Shown here piece by piece: positions 25,627-36,689 of a stretch of DNA of 64,000 bases. A program made the position numbers and the translations under genes. Position 1 is the first letter of the stretch, and each line of letters starts with the position of its first letter. Under the pieces are notes generated by a model that was given only the letters and a program-made list of their open reading frames with translations, had not been told where the DNA came from and searched no databases. This stretch comes from Poecilobothrus nobilitatus (taxonomy: Eukaryota; Arthropoda; Insecta; Diptera; Dolichopodidae). The stretch covers positions 112,595,996 through 112,659,995 of the forward strand of contig OX352774.1 of the NCBI GenBank assembly GCA_947095535.1, read 5' to 3'.

Positions 25627-25849
25627 GATAGAGTTTGGTGTATAACCATCCAGAAAAATTGGATTCTTTGAAATTGGATCTTAACTCTTTAAATGTTGTA
25701 TGAGGATTTCAATATTTATATCCGAATGTTGACATTAGATAGAGTTTGGTGTATAATCATCCAGAAAAATTGGATTCTTTGAAATTGGATCTTAGCCCTT
25801 TATAATATGTTGTATGAGGATTCCAATATATACATCCGAATGTCCTCAT
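25627..25849. repeat. Tandem duplication, 111-bp unit
   Basis: Two near-identical copies start at 25627 and 25738 (GATAGAGTTTGGTGTATAA, then AAATTGGATTCTTTGAAATT). Few differences, so it is a relatively recent duplication. Confidence 0.85.
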
Positions 25850-25854
25850 GTGGG

Positions 25855-26075
25855 GTATCATTAAAAAGGTCTTGGCAAGTTCTTCAACTTTTGTTTTAAG
25901 ACCATTGTTCTGGAGCACCCCGCTTGATTCCTGAAACTGTTTATAAGCGCTTAATATAAAAGTCAGCGGTATATATATCATATAAGGGATATCATTAAAA
26001 AGATCTTGGTGAGCTTTACAACTTTTGTTTGCGGATCATGGTTTAAGACCGTTCTATTGGATGGTTTATAAGTCC
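25855..26075. repeat. Diverged tandem repeat, spacing about 132 bp
   Basis: ATCATTAAAAAGGTCTTGG and ATCATTAAAAAGATCTTGG occur at about 25857 and 25989. Each is followed by CAACTTTTGTTT and a TTTAAGACC phrase. Confidence 0.6.
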
Positions 26076-26109
26076 TAACTATAAAAAATCTGCGATACAA
26101 TTCTTTTTC

Positions 26110-27689
26110 AAAATGTCATGTGATTTAATCAACTGTTTGACGCTTGCAATGCATGCATACATTACCAGTTTTGTATAAAAGTACATAATTCTAAGGAAAA
26201 ATCTAAGAAAAAAAATATATATACATTCATTTAACTTGGAATAAATTAACGATGTTTTGTATAAAAAGCAGTCGGTTTCTCATTGGTAATCTACAGGATG
26301 TGAAAGTTTTTTTTTCGTTATGATTTAAGTAGTACTTAAATAATATGAATTCTATTTTATTTATTTATATTATTATTTGTTTTTCTCATAAACACTATGT
26401 ATGAGTATTTTTTACATAGTGTTTTAATAAGTAGATATTTAAAACACTGTCTTTAGTTTTATAAATTCCAGGTTTTTTTTTTATAAATAATAAATTTAAA
26501 ATTTATATAATGTATTGAAAATATTAATACTATATATTATTTATATAATCATCTTTTATGTAATTATTATATACATATTTAGTAATTAGGTACAATTATA
26601 ATTATAATAATAATATATAAAAACTTTTAAATTTTGTTTTTTTTTTTTTTGAAATATTATAACATTTTTATGATTTATATTTTCAATTTTAGTACCTATA
26701 TTTTTTTTTTATTAAATTCATTTAAATATTTTTTATTAAATTCATTTTTAGTTTAAAAAAAAAATAAATAAATAATAATTGGTTTATTTTTTTGTATAAT
26801 ATGACGTAATTTGTGGTCTATTTTTATTACAATTATTATATTATTTTTAAAATTTCATTGAATTAATACCAGATACTTTTGAAATCCTATTTATTTATTT
26901 AATTATTTTTTATTTTTTTTTTACTAATATAATTTTCATCTATAGATAAACATTTTAAATTACTTTTCTGGTAAGTTTTCTTTTTTCGGTTTTTGTTTCA
27001 GTTCAATTCAATGAAAATTTTGATCGATGATTCATGAAATTTTTACACAATATATTTTAATTAATGATTTAAATAATATTAATAACATTTAAATAAATAA
27101 TTAAATAAAAAAAAAAAACAATACAAAATTTATATAAATAAAATTTAATTAAAAAAAATAATTTTTTTTTTTTTTTTTTTGTAATAAAAGTTATTGTATC
27201 TAATAAAATATGTATAATACATGTAATTAAGTAATATTTTTAAATTATATATAATAATATAATACATAATGTATTTCATTGACGGATATATTAATATGGA
27301 TCACATGATTAACTTAATAATTATCTCTTTGTAAAAATCAAACAGAAATGAAAATAAAATGAAAATTAATATAAAAATAGAATTAAAAAAATTTTTGAAA
27401 AATTTATAAAATACAAGAGTAGAGTACACTGGATATCTTGATTAAATATGGTTAATGGTTTCCGCGTATACACGGGTTAGTTAATAATTATACTATTTAT
27501 TTTATTGTATCTGTCCTTTTTCTCTCTCTCTCTCTCACTCTCTTTGCATACTGAAAATCATTTTAGCTGCTTTTTATTAAAATTAAAGTTTTGCGAAACA
27601 CAATAATAGATACATTTTGTGTAAATCAGGGGGTTTTTGGATATAAAAGCTTGTCATTTAAAAAGCTAAAAACTTTATGATTAGTAAAG
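26110..27689. other. AT-rich non-coding DNA with a CT microsatellite
   Basis: Simple A/T-rich sequence; a short (TC)n run lies at about 27521-27536, continuing as CACTCTC. Nothing else recognised. Confidence 0.6.
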
Positions 27690-27698
27690 AATATACAA

Positions 27699-27894
27699 AT
27701 TTTTTTTTTTTTTTAATGCATTTCTCTGCCACATAAATGTGAACAGGAAACTACACAGTTTTTCCTGTTCAGGCGTGGCTGTAAATGTCGTAAGGGGGAA
27801 TAACTCTTATGACGTTTGTGGGATTCGAACCCACACTCCCTCGGTGTTTACAGAGTATTTTATACGCTCTTACCCACTAGGCCACCGAGGCCCC
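27699..27894 (-). mobile_element. Full-length tRNA-derived SINE with 9-bp target duplication
   Basis: On the minus strand the head begins GGGGCCTCGGTGGCCTAGTG, containing an A-box-like TGGCCTAGTGGG (27873-27884) and a B box GGGTTCGAATCC (27821-27832), the two parts of an RNA polymerase III internal promoter. A body of about 100 bp ends in GGCAGAGAAATGCATT and poly-A. AATATACAA flanks it exactly on both sides (27690-27698 and 27895-27903), the mark of LINE-driven insertion. The tRNA of origin is not certain. Confidence 0.9.
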
Positions 27895-28087
27895 AATATA
27901 CAATGTTTACTATAAAATAGTTTGAAGATATCAAAATAGCGTTTGCAGTACTGCTAGTAGTACGATTTATTATTTTAATAATAGAATTTTTTAAAAAATG
28001 TCCATTTCGTCCTTGTACAATACAATGTAGCTAAAAAAATAATTCATAAAAAGGATTTAATAAACACGTGTTCAATATTGGGTAAAT

Positions 28088-28261
28088 CCTCGATGGTCTA
28101 CTGGGTAAAAGCGTATAAAATACGCTGTGAACACCAAGGGAGTGTGAGTTCGAATGCCACACACGTCATAAGAATTATTCCCCCTTACGGCAGTTAAAGC
28201 CACGCCTGACAGAGAACTGCATACTATGTGGCAGAGAAATGCATTAAAAAAATAAAAAAAA
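28088..28261 (+). mobile_element. tRNA-derived SINE, plus orientation
   Basis: Head CCTCGATGGTCTACTGGGTA, decayed B box AGTTCGAATGCC, body to GGCAGAGAAATGCATT, then an A-rich tail to 28261. Part of the body near 28207 (after CACGCCTGA) is deleted. No clear target duplication. Confidence 0.85.
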
Positions 28262-28440
28262 CAAAATGTTTAATAACATGAATTTAATTATTTAATATGG
28301 GTATCTAATACAGAAAAATAATCATTGGAATATTGCACACAATTTTAAAATCGTTTAACGTTTATAATGATTCTTTTTTTATTTTATATAAAATCTTCTT
28401 ATGTTCTTATGTAATTGTGTTTGTTCTTTTTTTTTTGTTA

Positions 28441-29222
28441 CAGGGTGTTCAACTCTTAAGAGTCTTCCTTCAAAAAGATAATCGGCCATGCCCTGTCCAA
28501 AAATTCCAATAGAAGGGATTGTCTATTTTCACTTTTTTAAAAGTAATGTGGTTTTAATTGATTTTCAACTACAGTTTAGTTTTTAATCTATAAATTATTG
28601 ACAACAAAATATTAAGATACACATAAAAATTTTAAAAAATTTTTAAGGTTTTAAGCCTCAGCTTGCTATAGTATTAACAGACATTACTCTAGAAGCATAA
28701 AATAAAAAAAAAAAAATTATCATTAATAAAATAATTAATTCTAATTTTATTACAATAAGATTTTATTAAAATGTTATTGTACCTACTTTATAAAATAATT
28801 TTTTTTTCAGAACCTACAAGTTTTTTGGTGTAAATTGCATACAAAGCTATTAAGCTAGAAAAGTACTTGTGAAGGTATTATACTAATATCGTTATTGTTT
28901 TTCATAAAGGGATTTTAAATGATATTTTGTTAATAATTATTAATAGTTTTAAGCTCTCATATAATTTTAGTTAAAAGAGTTTTAGAGTAATATCTGTTAA
29001 TACCTACTGTAGAAAAAAGGTGGCTTAATAAGCTCCAAAATTTCTTTACCATTTTTTGATGTCTATCTTATTTGGTTTCAATTTCAAATAATTAAAACTT
29101 AACGATAGTTGAAAATCAGTAAAAGCGCCATCTTCTAAAGGAGTAAAAAGAGACCATCCCCATTCCATACAATTTTTTTTTTGTCTCGACATCTCCGACT
29201 ACCATTAAGAGTCAGACACTTT
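28441..29222. mobile_element. Degraded CAGGGTGT-ended MITE
   Basis: The left end CAGGGTGTTCAACTCTTAAG resembles the inverted right end (AAAGTGTCTGACTCTTAATG). The left flank is TA. The right terminus is eroded, so the boundary and target duplication are uncertain. The ends resemble the element at 29259. Confidence 0.5.
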
Positions 29223-29258
29223 TTATATTGTTTCAATTATAGTTAAAACTATTATATA

Positions 29259-29910
29259 CAGGGTGTTCGAAACTCAAAGATCACGAAGAACGGAGGTAAT
29301 AGAAAGGTTCATAACAAGCTAAAAATTGTTCTGCAGAAGATGAGGGGAGGGGGGAGGGGTCTATTTCTAACGGTTTCCGAGATAAAGACCTTCAAAGTAA
29401 TTTCGTTAACTTTTTAAAGAAGTAACAACATCTTTGTTGCTATAATATAAGATAATTAGAAGGTAGATAGATAAGATAGAAGATTCGTCTAAGTGTCGGT
29501 AGCTAGCAGAAGTTATTAGATTTCACACAAATATCCCAAGAGATAATTATCTAAATATGTGCTTAATTACAATTTTGTTAAAAAAATTATTTTCAATATT
29601 ATTTAGGTACATAAAAATAATATAATTACTTGATAAGTAATCACATGGTTATATTTAGAAAACGGTAAAAGATAAGAGAAAAATGTATGAACTTAAATTG
29701 AAGCTGAGGAATTTGAAAATGCTGAGGTGATTTTGAAAATGAAATAAAATTGGTACATTATTAGCGGTTTTTTATGCAAAAATTACAGTTATTTTATAGA
29801 AACATCTCAGAAACCTTTAGAAATAGACCTCCCTCGTCAGCAATTATTTGTCCGTTTTGAACTTTTCTATCTCCTCCGTTCTTCGCTATCTTTGAGTTGC
29901 AGACACCCTG
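29259..29910. mobile_element. 652-bp MITE with long inverted ends and TA flanks
   Basis: Left end CAGGGTGTTCGAAACTCAAA; inverted right end CAGGGTGTCTGCAACTCAAA; similarity continues through CGAAGAACGGAGG to about 120 bp. TA sits at both borders (29257-29258, 29911-29912), as expected for Tc1/mariner-type insertion. No transposase remnant. Confidence 0.8.
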
Positions 29911-29912
29911 TA

Positions 29913-31029
29913 TATCATTTTTTTAAATTTATTTACTTAAATAAGATAACTTTTTTGTTAATTTATTTTAATTTAATTTTTTACAAAAAAAAAAAAAAAA
30001 TGTAAATTAGAATATACATAACTAGAAATTTAATTGCAAATGGATATTTTATTGAAAGAAATAAGTAAAATTTTAATTATTTTAAGGTCTTGAGAACGAT
30101 CTGTTATTAAACATAACATTTATTTTATTTATTTATTTATGGTATTAAAATTAATTTATATATATCAATTTTTAAATTAAATGTATAATATTTTAATTAA
30201 ATAAAATTTTATTTTCTTAGATTAAATTAAAAATGAATAGGTACACAAAGATACAAAATTTTTTTATGCAATAAGAATCGAATGACAATTCAAGCAATAT
30301 ATTTTAAAATACATTTTTATTTTATTATTTTTTAAATTAATGTTTAAGAAAATTCTACAGAAAATATTTAAGAAAATTATAAAAAATATTTTGATAATTT
30401 AATTTAAATTTTTATTTGTTTCTAATTACAGTAAAGAACAAAAATCGGTTTTAAAATAAATCTACTGTTAACACAATAATGATATGTAGGTATGTGATTA
30501 AATTTTCGAACATAAAAAAAAAAGAATCGTAATAAATGGGTGAAGAAGAATTTGCATTCATAATTATTAGGAAGGACGAAAAAGAAGTTACATATTATAT
30601 ATATACATATTATGCATTCTTTTTTTTGACATACATTTTTATAAACTCAAATCCTGTTTCATTAAATTTTATATTTTTAATTCTCGAATTATTTTGCCCA
30701 GTTTATTTTAAGTAGACACATCTTAAGTTTCAAGTACAGTTAGTATTTTGAATTGATTAAAATGCAAGTTTTTTCACTTGGAATAGCTAAACTTTATTTT
30801 TCTAAGGATTTTATGGCTATTAGAGCACGACTTTGTACTACAATAAATTTTCTAAGAACGAAAGAATGTGTTTATCGCTTTGTGTGAAAGTTAACTGTAA
30901 TTCATATTTTTTAACTTGACTAGTATAATGGTACAGGGCCAAAATACATGTATAATGGTACAGAGCCTTTTTTAATGGATATTTTGGTTCCGATTCACAA
31001 AAATGAATTTTTTTTTATGAATTTAAAAA
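29913..31029. other. AT-rich non-coding DNA
   Basis: Only a small direct repeat is seen (TATAATGGTACAGGGCC and TATAATGGTACAGAGCC near 30925-30968). Confidence 0.6.
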
Positions 31030-31205
31030 AAATGTATATAAGATTCTGATTAGGAGGGATTTTATAGTTAGTTACAAAGCCATGATTATACGCTTTTTCT
31101 TTGGAAAATTATCTATGTGTATATGCTAGATACCGAATTAGGACAGATTTAGAGTTGCTTATGAAATCAGGGATACTAAATTTATAAAAATTTTGAAAAA
31201 GGCGG
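31030..31205 (+). repeat. Fragment of the 80-105 bp dispersed satellite
   Basis: GATTCTGATTAGGAGGGATT, GATTATACGCTTTTTC and ACCGAATTAGGACAG match units of the array at 9930-10500. Confidence 0.55.
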
Positions 31206-32292
31206 TAGCCCTGGCGGTTTCACACAACCACTAACCAAATTCAGAATTTTGCATCCATATATGCTTATTATATACATTTATTCTGGAAAAAGGGCAACCT
31301 TAATTTTCTAATCGACTATCAAATTCGCTGTAAATTAAGAATTTGACTTTTTTACATAATTAAAATAAAATAATATTATTAATTTTGATATTTGAAAATT
31401 TAACCATTGGAACTTCTGACCCATTAAAGTTAGTCAAAACTGCCATGGAACTTTTGACATTTTTAAAATTTTTTTTTTTTGTGGAACTTTTGTCTTACGA
31501 GTCAAAATTTTCATGGGGATTTTGGCTTTTTTTAATGAGTGAGAAGTGCCACAGATGTTCTGGCGTCGGCACCTTTAACCCCTGCACCTGGTTTAACAGG
31601 AAAAACATAAAAAAAAAACAATCAAAAACAAATATCTATTTGGAACTTTTACAATATCCTGATATAAATTTAAAATAAACAAAAAAAATAAAAACCAAAA
31701 CCTATTATAGTAATTTTCTGATATATTTTCTTTTTAATTAATTTAATTACAAAAAAAAAAAATTATAAAAAAATAAAAAAATTATAAAAAAAAAAAAAAA
31801 AACAAAATTTTATTATCCTTTCAACTCAGAAATAATTAATTTAATTCAATTTCATACATATACAAGTATATGTATTTATGCGTAAATATACGTACATCTT
31901 ATATTGAATGCATATAAAATATTTGCATACATTTTTATATACATATTATGTATATTTATGTACATAATTTATTTTATATATTATATAATATATAATATGT
32001 ATAATATAATACCATAAGTATATACAAAATTTATTTTGTTCTTTTTTTTTTTTATATTAATAGAAATATTCATATTATATACATGTGTGTAATATTATAT
32101 ATTATATAATTATACTTATATACTTAATAATATGTATTTTTATTTTTAAGTTTTTTTTTTTATATATTTATTTATTTAATATATTATTAATATATGTTTG
32201 TATTTACTATAATATTTATGTGTTAAAAATAAATAAAAAAAAAATAAAATTAATAAAAAAAAAAATATTTATTTATTTTATTTATATATTTA
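31206..32292. other. AT-rich sequence, probably including the dpr 3' UTR
   Basis: Lies just downstream of the dpr stop codon on the minus strand, so some is likely 3' UTR. Dense A/T runs provide many AATAAA matches, and no single polyadenylation site stands out. A 97-aa plus-strand frame at 31385-31678 shows no family feature. Confidence 0.45.
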
Positions 32293-32450
32293 TCATCTAC
32301 ATTTATAATTGTTTGTAAATGACATGAAATTTGTTAAATTACTTAATGAACGATAATTAAAATAATTTAATCCAATCAATAGTAATATAATATTAAACCA
32401 ACTGTATCGGCAACCAGATGAACCAGTTTGCATTGCTTCTGGATGTTCAC
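32293..32450 (-). CDS. dpr6/dpr10: Dpr6/Dpr10-like terminal exon, C-terminal tail and stop
   Basis: Last coding exon. After a TTTCAG acceptor the first two bases complete a Gly codon, then EHPEAMQTGSSG follows, the conserved post-Ig linker of Dpr6/Dpr10. Next come CRYSW and a hydrophobic stretch (FNIILLLIGLNYF), then a short polar tail ending in NNYKCR and a TGA stop at 32293-32295. There are 51 codons plus the stop. The hydrophobic run so close to the C terminus would suit a GPI-attachment signal or a short membrane anchor; which one is inference. An in-frame alternative acceptor lies 18 nt upstream. The 3' UTR is expected at lower coordinates in A/T-rich sequence where many AATAAA matches make the polyadenylation site undecidable. 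Confidence 0.88.
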
Positions 32451-32470
32451 CTGAAATTACGGCCCGCACT
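32451..32470 (-). other. Candidate in-frame alternative 3' splice site before the last dpr exon
   Basis: A second acceptor (ATTTAG, AG at 32469-32470) precedes the assigned one by 18 nt. Its use would insert VRAVIS before GEHPEAM and keep the frame. The assigned site gives the conserved HVL-T-G-EHPEAM junction and is preferred. Confidence 0.4.
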
Positions 32471-32639
32471 AAATATAAATAGTTTTATCAAAATTTTAAT
32501 TCTGTTTTAAATTAAATCTATTTTAAATTAATTTGAAATTTTAAAATAAATATTAAATAATAAATTATAGATATTATTATAATATAAGAATCCAAAATAA
32601 TAAATAAAAACAAGATTTTTTGATTTAAAGCAAAGAATT

Positions 32640-32935
32640 ATTATTAACAAGAAGGAATTCAAATTTCTTCGGTACACCTCTAAAGCTAAGAAGAACATTT
32701 TATGTAAATTTTCAACTCAATCGGTTAAACTGTTTAGTCAGGACAAGGAAAAAACCAAAAAGCTTTAAAAGGCTCTTGGGCTGAAATGGGTTAATGAACC
32801 GAAACGCGATATAGCCGATAACTCCTTCCAGGCTTGTATAGAAATGTTCCTGCAAAATTGGAATGGTGGTTTTTACATGAATCCAACCCAAACAAACAAA
32901 CAAATAGAATTTATTCCTTATATTAATATATTAGA
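32640..32935. repeat. Possible transposable-element 3' UTR-like sequence
   Basis: Contains TTTCAACTCAATCGGTTAAA and ends in AAACAAACAAACAAA, a style common at non-LTR 3' ends. No second copy seen in the window, so the call rests on style only. Confidence 0.25.
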
Positions 32936-33954
32936 AGAAGATTTTTTATATTTTGTAAAATAATATTCAATTATATAACTACTAACGGGAGTTTTTTTTA
33001 GAATGATAGAACTTTAAAATGAAATAAAACTACACAGGTACACATACACATTCATGTAATCATTCTAAAAAATAATAAAGTAAAATATATTGATAAGTAA
33101 ACTATAAGATACGAATATATCGAATATCTGGATTTATAAATTTATTTTCAGAAAAAAATAAATCTTATTATTTTTTTATTTTTTTTTTTATGGTATTTAA
33201 ATAATAAATAATCAATAGAATTAATATTGAATTTTATTAATTTTTAGTATACTTTCAAAAGACTTTAAAATATAAATGAAATTTTACATGTACCTACTAT
33301 ATAGTACGTGTATTTTCATAACTCCTACATTATTTGAGATAAAACAATATTACTTTAACCATAAATAATTGATTAGATTTAATTTAAACTAAGAAATTTT
33401 TTATATAACCCACCCGTTATATGAAACGAAAATCGGTTAAAACCTTTAAAAGTCGAAAACAATCCAATATTCAAATTTTTAATAACTTAATTTAACTGAA
33501 AATAGTTTTTTAGTCTTGAGTAACAACAATAAATTTTTTAATCATTATACTATAGGATTTTTTTGAAATTTGGTATTTTAATTTGCCGTTAAATAAAGAA
33601 TTTTGAAAAATTTTAAACTTTCTTTACCCTCTAATTTAATCCAAAGAATCTGTAAATATTTTCCGTTAAAATTTTCGAATTACAGTGAATTATTCATACT
33701 CGCACATATTGAATTGATTTAAAAGAGCAATGGCCCAGCCATAAAAAAGTTTTTTTTTTTTTAATATTAAATTTGATGAACGACTAAAAAATATTACAAA
33801 TCAGGTGGCTAAATAATATTGAAATAATGATCTTGAGTGATACAATTTAGGAATTGAAAAATATTGCAATGGAAATTGCATGGAAAAATATTATAAAAAA
33901 AACTTGAAACTTATGTCTATAAAAGTACATATCTACATAGATTTTGCCTCATAA
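32936..33954. other. AT-rich intronic DNA
   Basis: Weak resemblance to family A phrases around 33540-33700; otherwise nothing. Confidence 0.5.
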
Positions 33955-34203
33955 AGGTGATGACCCAATGCTCGAGCCGCTTCTAACGTCGCTTTCTCAA
34001 TAAAATAAAGACCAAATGCTAGCGTCGCTTTATGACCAATATAAAATAAAATAAAAAAAAATTTATTGTCAACGAGAGTAATAATAGAAAGTTACTCTGC
34101 TCTAGCGTCGCTTTTCTATTTGGTTAAGTTCCATTTAAATCAACGTATTCTAATTAAACGTCAAAGCGACGCTAGAGGCGACGCGAGCATTAAGTCATCA
34201 CCT
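33955..34203. mobile_element. 249-bp MITE with TAA target duplication
   Basis: The ends are inverted copies: AGGTGATGACCCAATGCTCG at the left and AGGTGATGACTTAATGCTCG as the inverted right end, continuing to TAGCGTCGCTTT (about 40 bp). TAA flanks both sides (33952-33954 and 34204-34206). TAGCGTCGCTTT-like phrases recur internally near 34013 and 34113. The ends differ from those of 24360-24736 although the target duplication is the same. Confidence 0.85.
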
Positions 34204-34845
34204 TAAGAAGAAGCATAGATGAGGAAGAAATGTACTGTACATAAGCAAACATTTTTCATTCATCCTATACATTTCCATATCAGTTGAGCTGATTTTTTTT
34301 TTGCTTTTTAATTGTTTTAACATATTTTTTTTAAATTAATATAAGAAAATTAACTTCAATTCGGTATCAAAAGAACTCCTTTTTTTCGAAATAAACAATT
34401 GTTATATTTTTTACCATAATTACTTACTTCTTTATATATAAAGTTTAAAATTAAAATTAAAATTTAATTAAACTTAATTAATTTAGTTTTTGTTTGTATT
34501 ATACAAAAATCTAGTAAAACTTTTGTATAAGTTTTCTGAAAATTTCATTATCAGAATAAGTATTTAAACATTTGAAAAAAAAATTTTTTTTTAATATTCT
34601 TTTATCAAAGAAAAAAATAATTAAAAGTTTTATTTTTGGCAATGCAATATTATAATTAAAATTTAATAAACTCAAATTTTATAAAATAATTTTCCTTATA
34701 TACGAATCTACAGAATGTATGTACATAATATATGGAAGGAACGATATTAATATAATAGGTAGGTACTTAGGTAGGCAGGTTAGGTAGGTACTTAAAATTT
34801 TTTCATTAAAAAGGTATGGATATACACTTTAGAACTAATGAAAAA

Positions 34846-35700
34846 CAAAATAGAATGTAAACCAACGGTTTTTAAAAGCGCACATTTCCAAAAGATAATA
34901 CAAACTGTTTAGAATTGTGACTTGCAAAAAAATTTGAAAATTTCATGTAATAAGAAAAAACGTGAAAATAGGACTATATAAGTGGGTCCGGAACCCTATA
35001 TAACTAATAAAAAGCGTTAACACACGGAAAAATATATTACTGGAGCTTTAATTGTTTTGTCTTGCCGAAGTGCTTTAGTTACAGGTGTTTAAAAATAGCA
35101 AATTTTCAATTTTTGAGCCCTAATAGCTCATAAACAGGGGCTGGTACAAAAAAAATGTCTGAGCAAATTTATACTAATTCTAAAAGTTTTTGCCTTAAAA
35201 TTTCAAGCCTCTATCTAAAAGTATGCCGGAGTTATGAAGGTAGAAAAATAATGCAAAATTTGGTTATCACATATCGGTAAATTTAAAAAATATATGAAAT
35301 TTTGATATTGATTTATGAAGGTAAGAAATTTTCTTATCGAATGGCGTTTTCAGATTGAAAAAAATGTTAAGCGGAACATGAAATATACTTGTTTAAAAAT
35401 AGGGCTTTTTCAAAAATAGTTCCCTGATGGATGGAGCTACATGAAGAAGTTATTCCACAAAATTAATTTTTTTGAGACCTACCCATGGTACCCATTTTTT
35501 TGAGACCTACCCCTCAAATTTTTCGCTATCTTGTCGAATGGCGTTTTCAGATTGAAAAAAATGTTAAGCGGAACATGAAATATACGAGTTTAAAAATAGG
35601 GCTTTTTCAAAAATAGTTCCCGGTGTAGAAATTTTTTAAACAGACGGACGGACAGAGTGAACCTAATAGGCACATTTTTTCAAAATTTTTTTTGGAAATG
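34846..35700 (+). repeat. Family A repeat, plus orientation, with internal duplication
   Basis: Starts near AAATAGAATGTAAACCAACG, has AAAGCGCACATTTCCAAAAG, and ends with CAGACGGACGGACAGAGTGA and GGCACATTTTTTCAAAA. Contains a 197-bp-offset tandem duplication starting with CGAATGGCGTTTTCAGATTG at 35338 and 35535. Confidence 0.8.
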
Positions 35701-35909
35701 GGCTAAAAAAAAAATTTCATTTTATGTTAATTTATGACAAAATTTTTTAACGAAAAAATTTAATTACAAGATAAATCCTATGAATTTATTCCTTACTAAA
35801 AAAAAAAAAAATTTTTTAAATTAATTGACAGTTTTTAAGAATTTTAAAAAATTTTCAATGGAAATTAGAAATTTAGCAAAACGTTTTTTTCTTCCTTTTA
35901 GGGCATTTT

Positions 35910-36385
35910 CAAAAAATTTTGAAAAAAGTGCTTATTAGTATCTCTTTCTCCGTCTATCCGTCTGTCCGCTCGTCCGTCGGTTTGGGTGTTTACAAAACTT
36001 CTATATACCGTTTGAAATAAAGCAAGACATAGCCATATAAGGGATAGACATAGCCAAAAAACTAATTTTTGTGTTTTTCTGTAGCGCCACCTGTTGTGGA
36101 GCTACAGCCCTACAAATTTCGAAATGTCCTATCTTTAAATTGTTATTCTAGCTTTCAAACGATTTAACTTAGAAACTTGAAATTTTAAGATCTTTTGACA
36201 GAAGTTCAGAAGATCTTTCAAAATAAGTATGAGTTATTTCAGAAAATATTTTTGTGTCGCTCCCCATTTAGGAGCTGTAGGAGTCAAAAATTGAAAATTC
36301 TCTATTTTTAAACATCTGTAACTTGGGCACCTGTCCAAATTTTTTTAAGTAATATACAAAAATTAAAGCTCGAATATTATAAAAG
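35910..36385 (-). repeat. Family A-type repeat, minus orientation
   Basis: Begins AAAGTGCTTATTAG, then CCGTCTGTCCGCTCGTCCGT, TCTGTAGCGCCACCTG and TAACTTGGGCACCTGTCC. It faces the preceding plus-strand copy across about 200 bp. Confidence 0.75.
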
Positions 36386-36685
36386 CAGTAATAGTTTGGC
36401 GTTTTCAAATTGAAGATGATATACCTTATACAACTTGTGTTATAATAATTTAAATATAGAACTTTTTCTAACTTTGGGGAGCTGTAGATCCGTAACGGGT
36501 GGGGCTACGGAAAAAAGTTGTTAATAATAAAATTAATATTGTAGAATACGGACGAAGCTTGATAGCGACTTAGAACTTGATTCTGATCCGATCCATACCT
36601 TTGAAGGTATATCTATAGCTAGCTTATTTCAAGGTGTTACAAACGGAGGAGCAATTTTAATATATCCTATCCTTATCTTACGGAT
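36386..36685 (+). repeat. HINE 3' part, plus orientation
   Basis: GTAATAGTTTGGCGTTTTCA, GAGCTGTAGATCCGTAACGG, GGTGTTACAAACGGAGGAGC and a terminal TTACGGATATAA match the 3' end of the element at 10978-12405; the microsatellite is almost lost (TACGGACGAAGC). Confidence 0.7.
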
Positions 36686-36689
36686 ATAA

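Noticed and set aside
31385..31678. Plus-strand open frame of 97 aa with a CHRCSG phrase
   Set aside because: Single Cys pair, low-complexity ends and no recognisable domain; probably chance.
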